Positions 1-7,579 of a stretch of DNA of 58,373 nt are shown piece by piece. The DNA comes from an uncultured Erysipelotrichaceae bacterium (GTDB taxonomy: Bacteria > Bacillota_I > Bacilli_A > Erysipelotrichales > Erysipelotrichaceae). The notes under the pieces were generated by a model. It searched no databases and was not told where the DNA came from. It saw only the letters and a list, made by a program, of their open reading frames with translations. The position numbers and the translations under genes are program-made. Each line of letters starts with the position of its first letter. Within the stretch, counting starts at the first letter, position 1. The stretch lies in the NCBI GenBank assembly GCA_949289855.1, contig CASEPS010000023.1, forward strand, positions 1-58,373, written 5' to 3'.

Positions 1-40
1 TCAATAATTTTACATTTGATATATGAAATACCGGGTCCGG

Positions 41-82
41 AGCAATTCATCCCACCACCTATAGAGGTGGGGGATTTCTTGC
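41..82 (+). mobile_element. IS200/IS605-type right-end hairpin (remnant or element end)
   Basis: A near-perfect hairpin (arms 52-60 and 65-73, ATAG loop) is flanked by GCAATTCAT on the left and GATTTCTTGC on the right. This layout resembles the right ends found downstream of tnpB genes in IS200/IS605-group elements, where it also forms the 3' part of the omega RNA. If so, tnpB would lie to the left, outside the window, on the plus strand, and bases after about 82 would be flanking DNA. The assignment is by remembered pattern only. Confidence 0.55.
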
Positions 83-181
83 CTGTTATGTGTTAAATTT
101 ACGTAAAACATATTATTAACATTGAAGTAACTGAATCTGTAATATTAATTTTAATTTTTTCAGCGCTGTTTTACTCATTCT

Positions 182-739
182 TCACCCTTTTAACATCATT
201 TCTATGCCTTCTTTGACCACCGCATTCAAATCCACATCTTCCCTGCTTGTTGCCCAGATCTGTAACGAACCCATCAATATCACCCCACATCCGGCAAAAA
301 GCTTCCATGGCTTTACATCCTGGCGGATACACTTTTCCTGTACTGCCCTTTCAAAGATGGCAAGGAAAGGCTGGATATGTTCACTCATCCTTGCATGTTC
401 CTTTGGCACAATATCCTTGGAAAGATTCATCATCAGTGCCTGGCGCACAACATCCTTGCCAAGAAACATAAAGTAGCTCGTTATTCTATGGAAGAAACAG
501 AGAATCTGTTCATAAGGGTCTGAATATTTCAACATCTCCCCCATAATTTCCCCTGCATCTTTACCTGTTGGTTTAAACAACGCACGAATGAGTTCCTCTT
601 TGCTTTCATAATAATAATAGAACGTGTTCTTGGAGATGTTTGAAGCACTGGCTATTTCATTGACCGTCACATTGTCATAGCCCTTTTCTTTAAACAGTTC
701 TAATGCTTTATTCAATATTTCTGTCTTCTTGTCCTGCAT
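182..739 (-). CDS. TetR/AcrR family transcriptional regulator
   Basis: The 185-residue protein has an N-terminal TetR helix-turn-helix at about residues 5-50, with the typical NVTVNEIASASNISKNTFYY core followed by YYESKEELI. The rest is a helical ligand-binding domain of ordinary size and unknown ligand. It is divergent from a two-gene ABC exporter, so it probably represses that exporter and possibly itself, as many TetR regulators of drug pumps do. I chose the ATG at 739. A GTG at 745 is in frame, but there is no ribosome binding site for either, and a -10-like box ends 6 bases before the ATG, suggesting a leaderless message. Confidence 0.88.
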   Translation of the reverse strand: MQDKKTEILNKALELFKEKGYDNVTVNEIASASNISKNTFYYYYESKEELIRALFKPTGKDAGEIMGEMLKYSDPYEQILCFFHRITSYFMFLGKDVVRQALMMNLSKDIVPKEHARMSEHIQPFLAIFERAVQEKCIRQDVKPWKLFAGCGVILMGSLQIWATSREDVDLNAVVKEGIEMMLKG

Positions 740-745
740 ACACAC

Positions 746-774
746 TATTTACCACATTTATTTGTCCATGTAAA
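746..774 (-). promoter_or_regulatory. tetR promoter, apparently leaderless
   Basis: On the minus strand a -35 box TTTACA (769-774) and a -10-like TAAATA preceded by TGG (746-751) are separated by 17 bases. Only 6 bases lie between the -10 box and the ATG at 739, so transcription should start at or next to the start codon. An imperfect inverted repeat TTTATTT/AAATAAA overlaps the -35 region and could be an autoregulatory operator. Confidence 0.5.
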
Positions 775-802
775 TAAAAATATATGACCAGATTTACATC
801 TT

Positions 803-822
803 TATATTACCGTGGTAATATA
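803..822 (+). promoter_or_regulatory. Perfect 9-bp inverted repeat, likely TetR operator
   Basis: TATATTACC and GGTAATATA form perfect arms around a GT centre, 24 bases before the exporter start codon. The size and symmetry suit a TetR-family dimer, and the position would block transcription of the ABC exporter. Assignment to the neighbouring TetR protein is inferred from adjacency. Confidence 0.6.
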
Positions 823-846
823 CGTTTAGAACAGAAAGGAACCATT

Positions 847-3024
847 ATGATCAAAGTTTTGAAATACATGAAACCGTACTGGCTATCCGTCATCGGTGTC
901 ATTCTCTTTGTCTTTGGACAGGTACAATGTGACCTTGCCTTACCAGACATGATGTCTGATATTGTGACATATGGCATACAGTATGGTGGTATTACTTCTC
1001 CACTTCCTGAAGCTATGTCTTCTTCCACCATGGAACATATGTCTTACTTCCTTGATAAAGAAGCATATGAAACACTCATGGACAAGTATGAACTGGTTGA
1101 ACAGGGAGATGCACAATATGTGGAAACCTACCCACTGCTTGAAACAGAAGATGTCTATGTCTTGGAAGAAGATATACAGTCTTCCGCAATAGAAAAAGCG
1201 TTCCTGGCAGTCACTGCCCTGGAAAGTGAAGATGTACTTTCCTCTATGTCCATTCCATCTGCTGATGCCCTGTACCAGGCAATGGATGCGTCTTCTGAAG
1301 TAAGAAACACAGTACTTTCCACAGTGGATGAAATGCTTGGCAGCTATACCGAAGAAAACCTCACCAATGCAAGTATTATGGCGGTCAGTGGTGAATATGA
1401 AAAACTCGGCATGGATAAAAACATTCTCCAGATGCAATACATCCTTGTGGAAGGTTTGGAAATGCTTGGAGTAACACTGGCTGGTTCACTTTGTGCCATC
1501 GCCTCTGCTTACCTTGCTTCACGCACCGCAACAGCCGCATGCCGCGATATGCGCAAAGATGTCTTCACCAAGGTGGAATCCTTCTCACCAGCTGAGTTTT
1601 CTTCCTTCTCTACAGCTTCTTTGATCACCCGTACCACAAACGACATCCAGCAGGTACAGATGATCATGACCATGTTGTTGAGAATTGTATTGCTGGCGCC
1701 AATGATGGGTTTCACATCCCTTTTCAAAGTATTGCGCTACCCTTCCATGTTCTCCATTCTCTTATGGGTACTGGCAGCGATTATCATCCTGATGGGTGTG
1801 TTGTTTGTCTTTGCTTTGCCAAAGTTCCGCATCATCCAGAAATTGCTCGACAGACTCAACCTTGTCACAAGAGAACAGCTCGAAGGTATGCTTGTCATCC
1901 GTGCCTTTAACAACCAGTCCTATGAAGAAAAGAAGTTTGATGATGTAAACAGTGACATCACCCGTGTCAATATCTTCGTCAACAGACTGATGGCTATCAT
2001 GATGCCGGCCATGACCTTCATTATGAGCTTTGCGTCTATTCTCATCGTCTGGTTTGGTGCCCGGCAGATAGACCAGGGCATTATGGAAATCGGTTCCATG
2101 ATGGCATTCATCCAGTATGCAATGCATGTTTTGATGTCCTTTATGATCATCGCCGCCATCTTCATCATGATCCCCCGTTCCTCTGTATCCGCAGGCCGTA
2201 TTAATGCGGTACTTGAAACAGAAGTCTCCATCAAAGACAAAGAAAACCCTGTTTCCCTTCCATCTGGAAGACAGCAGATTGTATTTGACGATGTCTGTTT
2301 CCGTTATCCAGGCGCTGAAGAAGATGTACTCAGCCACATCTCCTTCATTGCAAACCCTTCCGAAACCATTGCCTTCATCGGTTCTACCGGTTCTGGCAAG
2401 TCCACACTCATCAACCTGTTGCCACGTTTCTATGATGTCACAAGTGGAAAGATCACCATTGGCGGAGTAGATATTCGTGATGTAACACAACATGAACTGC
2501 GCGAACGCATCGGTTATGTTCCACAAAAAGGTGTACTGTTCTCCGGCACCATTGAAAGCAACCTCCGCTATGGTAACGAAGAAGCTGATGATACCACAAT
2601 GCACAATGCCCTTTCTGTTTCACAGGCAGAAGAGTTTGTCAGCCGGATGCCGGAAGGTCTCAACAGTCCGATTGCCCAGGGCGGCACGAATGTCTCCGGC
2701 GGTCAGAAACAAAGACTTTCCATTGCCAGGGCACTCACAAGAGAAAATGCAGATATCTTTATCTTTGACGACACCTTCAGTGCCCTTGACTATGCGACTG
2801 ACGCAAAGCTGAGAAGTGCACTTTCCACCATGGTCGAAAAGACAAAGGCAACTGTCTTCATCGTTGCCCAGCGTGTTTCCACCATCCGCAATGCGGATAA
2901 GATCATCGTCCTTGATGAAGGAAAGATGGCTGGTATCGGTACCCATGATGAACTGATGGAAACCTGTTCTGTCTACCAGGAAATTGCCCATTCACAACTC
3001 AGCCAGGAGGAACTTGCAAAATGA
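847..3024 (+). CDS. ABC exporter subunit 1 (degenerate ATP site half, large extracellular insert)
   Basis: This 725-residue half-transporter has a membrane domain followed by an ATPase domain. About 150 residues, mostly acidic and hydrophilic, lie between the first and second membrane helices (roughly residues 50-200) and probably face outward. The ATPase has Walker A GSTGSGKST and signature VSGGQKQR. Walker B reads IFIFDDTFS with Asp in place of the catalytic Glu, and the switch His is Gln (VAQRVSTI). These substitutions mark the degenerate-site partner of a heterodimeric exporter. The ATG at 847 follows an AGAAAGGA ribosome binding site; an upstream in-frame ATG at 784 lies in the promoter region. 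The stop overlaps the next start by four bases. The substrate is unknown, probably a drug or peptide. Confidence 0.9.
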   Translation: MIKVLKYMKPYWLSVIGVILFVFGQVQCDLALPDMMSDIVTYGIQYGGITSPLPEAMSSSTMEHMSYFLDKEAYETLMDKYELVEQGDAQYVETYPLLETEDVYVLEEDIQSSAIEKAFLAVTALESEDVLSSMSIPSADALYQAMDASSEVRNTVLSTVDEMLGSYTEENLTNASIMAVSGEYEKLGMDKNILQMQYILVEGLEMLGVTLAGSLCAIASAYLASRTATAACRDMRKDVFTKVESFSPAEFSSFSTASLITRTTNDIQQVQMIMTMLLRIVLLAPMMGFTSLFKVLRYPSMFSILLWVLAAIIILMGVLFVFALPKFRIIQKLLDRLNLVTREQLEGMLVIRAFNNQSYEEKKFDDVNSDITRVNIFVNRLMAIMMPAMTFIMSFASILIVWFGARQIDQGIMEIGSMMAFIQYAMHVLMSFMIIAAIFIMIPRSSVSAGRINAVLETEVSIKDKENPVSLPSGRQQIVFDDVCFRYPGAEEDVLSHISFIANPSETIAFIGSTGSGKSTLINLLPRFYDVTSGKITIGGVDIRDVTQHELRERIGYVPQKGVLFSGTIESNLRYGNEEADDTTMHNALSVSQAEEFVSRMPEGLNSPIAQGGTNVSGGQKQRLSIARALTRENADIFIFDDTFSALDYATDAKLRSALSTMVEKTKATVFIVAQRVSTIRNADKIIVLDEGKMAGIGTHDELMETCSVYQEIAHSQLSQEELAK

Positions 3025-4853
3025 CACAGAGACATCCACATAACAAAAATATGGCAAATGAAAAAGCAAAGAACTTCTCCGGCACAGCAAAACGGCTGCT
3101 TCATTATCTCAAGCCATATTGGATTCCGATCATCATCTGCTTTACCTTTGCGGCAGTTTCCACTGCCTTTACCATCATCGGTCCAAAGATTCTTGGCAAT
3201 GCGACCACAACCCTGGCAGAAGGTATTGTTGCCAAGTACAGCCATACCGGTGGCATTGACTTTGACAGGATTTTCAACATTCTGCTGTCCCTGACATTGA
3301 TCTACCTTGCTTCAACATTGTTCTCTTACATCCAGGGCTGGATTATGTCCACCATCACCCAGAAGATTACCTACAACCTGCGCAAGGAAATAGAAGAAAA
3401 GATCAACCGTCTTCCATTGAAGTACTTTGACAAAGAAACACATGGTGAAGTGCTTTCCCGCATCACCAATGATGTCGATACCGTTTCCCAATCCCTCAAC
3501 CAGTCTGTCCAACAGATATTGACAAGTATTGTCACAGTTATCGGTATTCTGGCAATGATGTTGTCCATTTCCTGGGCATTGACATTGATGGCACTGATCG
3601 TCGTACCACTTTCCGGTATTGGCGCCATGATCGTGGTGAAAAAGTCACAGGTTTACTTCAAACGGCAACAGAACACATTAGCTGCGGTCAATGGACATAT
3701 TGAAGAAATGTATGGTGGTCACCTTGTCATGAAAGCCTTCAATGGCGAAGAACGCTCCATCAAAGACTTTGAAAAGCTGAACAATGACCTGCAGGACAGT
3801 GCCTGGAAGTCACAATTCATGTCCGGATTGATGCAGCCGATAACAGGTTTTGTAGGAAACCTTGGCTATGTCGGGGTTACGGTACTTGGTGGGTATCTCG
3901 TCATCAATGGCAATATGCAGATTGGTGACATTCAGGCCTTCATCCAATATGTGAGAAACTTCAACCAGCCAATTACCCAGACTGCCCAGATCATGAATGT
4001 GCTGCAGTCGGTGGCAGCAGCGGCTGAACGTGTCTTCACCTTCCTTGATGAAGAGGAAGAAGTACCGGATACCACAACTCCGATATCGATTCGTGATGAA
4101 CATGGCAATATCCGCATCAAAGGCAATGTTACCTTTGAAAATGTATGCTTTGGTTATGACCCTGACAAGATTGTCATTCATGACTTCAGCTGTTACTTCC
4201 CGGCCGGTTCACAAATTTCCATTGTCGGGCCAACCGGTGCCGGCAAAACAACCATTGTGAAGCTGCTGATGCGCTTCTATGAACTCAACAGCGGTCATAT
4301 TTATATCGATGGCAAGAAGACAACTGACCTCTCAAAGAAGGACCTGCGTGACTGCTTTGGCATGGTATTGCAGGACGCATGGTTATCCTCGGATACCGTG
4401 ATGGAAAACATCCGCTATGGCAGAATGGACGCAACCGATGAAGAAGTCATTGAAGCTGCCAAAGCTGCCTGTGTAGACCACTTCATCCGTACCCTTGACC
4501 ATGGTTACAACACCATGATCAACGAAGAAAGTTCTAACATTTCCCAGGGACAGAAACAGTTGTTAACCATTGCAAGAGCCTACCTTTCTGATCCAAAGAT
4601 TTTGATTCTCGATGAAGCAACTTCTTCTGTTGACACAAGAACCGAAATTCTCATCCAGCGTGGCATGGAAAACCTCATGAAGGGCAGAACATCCTTTGTC
4701 ATTGCCCATCGTCTTTCCACCATCCGCAATGCGGACATGATTCTCTGCATGGACCATGGTGATATTGTAGAAATTGGTACACATGAACAGCTTCTTGAAA
4801 GAAATGGTTTCTATGCAAAGCTATACAACGCACAATTTGAAGAAACTGAATGA
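3021..4853 (+). CDS. ABC exporter subunit 2 (catalytic ATPase half)
   Basis: This 610-residue half-transporter has an N-terminal six-helix domain and a C-terminal ATPase. It has Walker A GPTGAGKTT, Walker B ILILDEATSS with the catalytic Glu, and switch His in IAHRLST. Its signature is altered to ISQGQKQ instead of LSGGQ. Thus its signature and the Asp-bearing Walker B of subunit 1 form the degenerate site, while its own Walker B and the normal signature of subunit 1 form the active site. AGGAGG lies 10 bases before the ATG at 3021, which overlaps the previous stop (ATGA); an in-frame ATG at 3051 is an alternative. The two genes form one unit that ends at a terminator. Confidence 0.9.
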   Translation: MTQRHPHNKNMANEKAKNFSGTAKRLLHYLKPYWIPIIICFTFAAVSTAFTIIGPKILGNATTTLAEGIVAKYSHTGGIDFDRIFNILLSLTLIYLASTLFSYIQGWIMSTITQKITYNLRKEIEEKINRLPLKYFDKETHGEVLSRITNDVDTVSQSLNQSVQQILTSIVTVIGILAMMLSISWALTLMALIVVPLSGIGAMIVVKKSQVYFKRQQNTLAAVNGHIEEMYGGHLVMKAFNGEERSIKDFEKLNNDLQDSAWKSQFMSGLMQPITGFVGNLGYVGVTVLGGYLVINGNMQIGDIQAFIQYVRNFNQPITQTAQIMNVLQSVAAAAERVFTFLDEEEEVPDTTTPISIRDEHGNIRIKGNVTFENVCFGYDPDKIVIHDFSCYFPAGSQISIVGPTGAGKTTIVKLLMRFYELNSGHIYIDGKKTTDLSKKDLRDCFGMVLQDAWLSSDTVMENIRYGRMDATDEEVIEAAKAACVDHFIRTLDHGYNTMINEESSNISQGQKQLLTIARAYLSDPKILILDEATSSVDTRTEILIQRGMENLMKGRTSFVIAHRLSTIRNADMILCMDHGDIVEIGTHEQLLERNGFYAKLYNAQFEETE

Positions 4854-4855
4854 GG

Positions 4856-4880
4856 AAAGCACCTGCGGGTGCTTTTCTTT
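4856..4880 (+). terminator. Terminator of the ABC exporter operon
   Basis: AAAGCACC and GGTGCTTT form an 8-bp stem with a TGCG loop followed by TTCTTT. It begins three bases after the exporter stop. The asnA promoter starts at its 3' edge. Confidence 0.85.
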
Positions 4881-4881
4881 G

Positions 4882-4890
4882 TGGTAGAAT
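4882..4890 (+). promoter_or_regulatory. Extended -10 of the asnA promoter
   Basis: TGGTAGAAT lies two bases after the T tract of the preceding terminator, so any -35 contact falls inside the terminator hairpin. It would give a leader of about 23 bases with a GGAGGTG ribosome binding site at 4907-4913. Confidence 0.5.
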
Positions 4891-4919
4891 ATTCCCATTA
4901 TTAAATGGAGGTGAAACAT

Positions 4920-5930
4920 ATGCGTCTTTCTATACCTGAAAACTACAACCCCGTACTCTCTGTCAGAGACACCCAGGAAGCGATCAAATACATCCGTGAC
5001 ACATTCCAGAAAGAACTTGGCAGAGAAATGAACCTTTCCCGTATCAGTGCTCCACTGTTTGTGACACGTTCTTCTGGTCTCAATGATAACCTCAATGGTT
5101 TTGAAAGACCTGTTTCCTTTGATGCCCAGGAACTGCCTGATGAAAGGCTGGAAGTTGTACACTCCCTTGCCAAATGGAAACGTTTTGCCTTGAAGAAATA
5201 TGACTTCAAAGTCCATGAAGGTCTCTATACAAACATGAATGCGATCCGCAGGGATGAAATTCTCGACAACCTGCATTCCATGTATGTTGACCAGTGGGAC
5301 TGGGAGAAAGTCATTCTGAAAGAAGAAAGAACAAAAGAAACCCTTGAAGCTACTGTCCGCACCATCTTCAAAGTCATCAAACATATGGAACATGAAGTCT
5401 GGTACAAATACCCCGAAGCAGTCTGCCATCTGGCAGATGATGTATACTTCATCACTTCCCAGAAACTAGAAGACCTCTATCCTGACCTTTCTCCACGTGA
5501 TAGGGAAACGGCCATCACAAGAGAAAAGAAATGTGTATTCATTGAACATATTGGCAAACCGCTCAAGCGCAGTGGCAAGCCACATGATGGAAGAGCACCG
5601 GACTATGATGACTGGGATCTCAATGGTGACCTATTCTTCTGGCTGCCATCCTTACAGACTGCGCTGGAAATTTCTTCCATGGGCATCCGTGTTGATGAAG
5701 ACTCCATTGTTTCCCAATGCAAGGCTGCTCATTGTGAAGGAAGACTCACCCTGCCTTACCACAAAGCCATCATAAACAAAGAACTGCCATACACCATCGG
5801 TGGTGGTATTGGTCAGTCAAGACTCTGCATGTTGTTGTTGAACAAGGCACATATTGGAGAAGTACAGGCATCCTTATGGCCTGAAAGCATGATTGCAACA
5901 TGTGCAAGACACAATATTCCATTACTCTGA
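4920..5930 (+). CDS. asnA: Aspartate-ammonia ligase (asparagine synthetase A)
   Basis: AsnA makes asparagine from aspartate, ammonia and ATP in the cytoplasm, releasing AMP and pyrophosphate. The 336-residue protein matches the family in length and has its hallmark segments: the N-terminal [19 protein letters not shown], then PVSFDA, DQWDWEK and the C-terminal [12 protein letters not shown], all part of the class II aminoacyl-tRNA-synthetase-like fold. The ATG at 4920 follows GGAGGTG; an in-frame ATG at 4905 overlaps that site and is unlikely. The gene stands alone between two terminators. An asparaginase gene lies about 7 kb away and performs the reverse overall conversion. Confidence 0.96.
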   Translation: MRLSIPENYNPVLSVRDTQEAIKYIRDTFQKELGREMNLSRISAPLFVTRSSGLNDNLNGFERPVSFDAQELPDERLEVVHSLAKWKRFALKKYDFKVHEGLYTNMNAIRRDEILDNLHSMYVDQWDWEKVILKEERTKETLEATVRTIFKVIKHMEHEVWYKYPEAVCHLADDVYFITSQKLEDLYPDLSPRDRETAITREKKCVFIEHIGKPLKRSGKPHDGRAPDYDDWDLNGDLFFWLPSLQTALEISSMGIRVDEDSIVSQCKAAHCEGRLTLPYHKAIINKELPYTIGGGIGQSRLCMLLLNKAHIGEVQASLWPESMIATCARHNIPLL

Positions 5931-5959
5931 AAGCATATGACGCCATATGCTTTTCTTTT
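5931..5959 (+). terminator. asnA terminator
   Basis: AAGCATATG and CATATGCTT form a perfect 9-bp stem around ACGC, followed by TTCTTTT. It begins directly after the asnA stop and abuts the -10 box of the next gene. Confidence 0.88.
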
Positions 5960-5973
5960 GCTAAAATAGACGT
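5959..5973 (+). promoter_or_regulatory. Extended -10 for a leaderless gene
   Basis: TGCTAAAAT (5959-5967) is an extended -10 box, with TAAAAT ending 6 bases before the ATG at 5974. No ribosome binding site fits between them. A weak -35 candidate (ATGACG) falls in the loop of the asnA terminator, so the promoter and terminator share sequence. Confidence 0.55.
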
Positions 5974-7176
5974 ATGAACAAACAGGAATATCTTGCCGCC
6001 ATTGCGGACAAAATCAGAAATTATCCGGAATCTCTTCAGAAGGAAATATTACAGTCCTATTACATCCAGTATGATGCACTTGTGGAAGATGGTTATAGCG
6101 AAGATGAAATACTCTACCAGCTCGGTACACCATCGGAAGTTTATATTGAGGTTTCCAGAAACTACGGAGACATGGAAATCCATAACCATGCCCGGGCTTC
6201 AACAGAGGAAATGAAAAATGGATTTTCTTCGTTTGCCAAAAGCAGTATGAAATTACTGTCAACACTTGGTGAAGCTGTAGGCAAATCCATTGGTGAAGGC
6301 ATACGGGAAACAAGGGTAAAAGCCATCCAGGACCGCTTTACCAAAGACTACCTTGTGCCCATTCCAGCCTATGAGCTGTGTCACCACCTTGTCATTCATT
6401 GTGGGAAAAAGCCGGTGACCATTTATCTCACCAGTGGCCCAACCCTTTCCTTTTGTCTTACACCTTCTTCTGAAAGCAAAGCCACTGCCGACTTTGAAAC
6501 AGAAGGTGACACCATCACCTTGTCTGTGAAAAACGGTGAAGCGAAGTTATCGGTCATGGTGCCAGATATCATCACTTCCATGGAAGTGATTACCGGTCAG
6601 AACATCAATGCTACTGAGCTTTCGGTCAATGCCCTTACATTAACGACAAGTTCTGGTTCCATCTTCCTTGACCGTACTACCACAAAAACACTCACAGCAG
6701 AAACAACTTCAGAAAATGTCATACTCCAGCACAGTTCACTTGAAACAATGCGCATCAACACAAGGTCTGGTGAACTGAAACTCTATGATGTACAAGGTAC
6801 ATTGTATGCAAAAACCACCTCTGGGGACGTCAAAGCAGAACGTTTCATCGGTCCAAAGTTCCTGTTAGAAACAAAATCTGGCAAAGTTACACTTTCTGTG
6901 GATTGTGCAACCATTTCCGTAACCACAGCCTATGGCAATGTGCGCATCTTCAACACAAGCACACCAGAAGTTCTTGCGGTCACAACGGGTTCCGGAAACA
7001 TTGATTGTTCACTTCTCAAAGGTACGTATTCTGCCCGCATTACATGCCGGGAAAACAATTTTGATAACCGCACAGACTTACCGGTTTCCATCATTGATAA
7101 AACAATGCGCATTGTCGGAAGAGGCAAAGCAGCCGTAGACCTTTCCACAAAGAGTGGATTTATCACATTGTCTTAG
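5974..7176 (+). CDS. DUF1700/DUF4097 domain protein
   Basis: The first 70 or so residues (MNKQEYLAAIADKIRNYP, then YSEDEILYQLGTPSEV) match the DUF1700/HAAS-type helical domain that often accompanies PadR-like regulators. From about residue 130 to the end, repeated short beta strands of the TTSGSI, KTTSGDVKAE and TKSGKVTLS kind match DUF4097, a right-handed beta-helix-like adhesin fold. I see no signal peptide or membrane segment, unlike many DUF4097 proteins, so it is probably cytoplasmic. Its exact role is unknown; related proteins are linked to envelope stress. No PadR gene is adjacent. Translation probably starts at the message's first base, because the -10 box is 6 bases upstream. Confidence 0.8.
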   Translation: MNKQEYLAAIADKIRNYPESLQKEILQSYYIQYDALVEDGYSEDEILYQLGTPSEVYIEVSRNYGDMEIHNHARASTEEMKNGFSSFAKSSMKLLSTLGEAVGKSIGEGIRETRVKAIQDRFTKDYLVPIPAYELCHHLVIHCGKKPVTIYLTSGPTLSFCLTPSSESKATADFETEGDTITLSVKNGEAKLSVMVPDIITSMEVITGQNINATELSVNALTLTTSSGSIFLDRTTTKTLTAETTSENVILQHSSLETMRINTRSGELKLYDVQGTLYAKTTSGDVKAERFIGPKFLLETKSGKVTLSVDCATISVTTAYGNVRIFNTSTPEVLAVTTGSGNIDCSLLKGTYSARITCRENNFDNRTDLPVSIIDKTMRIVGRGKAAVDLSTKSGFITLS

Positions 7177-7376
7177 GAGACAAAACGATAGCAATATCTC
7201 CACGATGACTCACGGCCTTTCGCCTTAGCAGGAGTTTGACAGACAGTATAGAAATCGTAGCGTTCCAAATTCTGAATACTCCTTTTTTGGCGGAATAGGA
7301 AGTCGGTTTTTTCTTGATTATTTCAATGATGATTGCTATTGTATTTATGGAGAGAGTGAAATAACTTCCAAGGCAA
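7177..7376. other. Gene-poor stretch without a confident gene
   Basis: No start-codon ORF of convincing character is seen. On the minus strand one frame stays open, without ATG, from about 7430 to 7177, and includes an IAIIIEIIKKK segment like the tail of small membrane toxins. The plus strand has GGAGA and TCTCC arms near 7176-7200. This could be a decayed small toxin locus or a non-coding RNA. Confidence 0.3.
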
Positions 7377-7410
7377 AAGAGTCGATACCACCATATCGGC
7401 TCTTTTATTT
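7377..7410 (+). terminator. Bidirectional-type terminator hairpin
   Basis: AAGAGTCGATA (7377-7387) pairs with TATCGGCTCTT (7394-7404) with one wobble, followed by TTATTTT. It lies 200 bases after the DUF4097 gene and is the first good terminator for that direction. Confidence 0.7.
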
Positions 7411-7440
7411 TAAAAGCTGTGAATCCGTCAATTCACAGCT
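7406..7440 (-). terminator. Minus-strand terminator after a possible small peptide
   Basis: AGCTGTGAAT and ATTCACAGCT form a perfect 10-bp stem with a six-base loop. On the minus strand it is followed by TTTTAAAATA. It ends eight bases from the stop of the small peptide at 7448-7522. Confidence 0.65.
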
Positions 7441-7447
7441 CACAGGC

Positions 7448-7522
7448 TCACTGCCTATCCTTGTTGTTGTCGAGCCATTTGCAGATACGATTAGCAATCA
7501 CATCTGTTGTGACAGAGAACAA
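7448..7522 (-). CDS. Possible 24-residue membrane peptide ending in ICKWLD motif
   Basis: Reading the minus strand from a TTG at 7522 gives a 24-residue peptide with a short hydrophobic stretch followed by ANRICKWLDNNKDRQ and a stop. ICKWLD-type tails occur in tiny, poorly described membrane peptides of Firmicutes, some suspected to be type I toxins; I recall this pattern but cannot verify it here. AAGG lies nine bases before the TTG, and a good terminator follows. A GTG at 7501 is an alternative start but would remove the hydrophobic part. The frame is closed by TGA just upstream, so it could also be a decayed copy. Confidence 0.3.
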   Translation of the reverse strand: MFSVTTDVIANRICKWLDNNKDRQ

Positions 7523-7542
7523 CGTGAATGGCCTTCACGACA

Positions 7543-7575
7543 AAGGAAGCGGTATGCAAGTACCGCTTCCTTTTG
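7543..7575 (-). terminator. Terminator of the acn-icd operon (bidirectional)
   Basis: A 12-bp stem, AAGGAAGCGGTA with TACCGCTTCCTT around a six-base loop, lies a few bases beyond the aconitase stop. T-rich runs are present on both sides, so it may also stop transcripts from the other direction. Confidence 0.75.
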
Positions 7576-7579
7576 ATGT

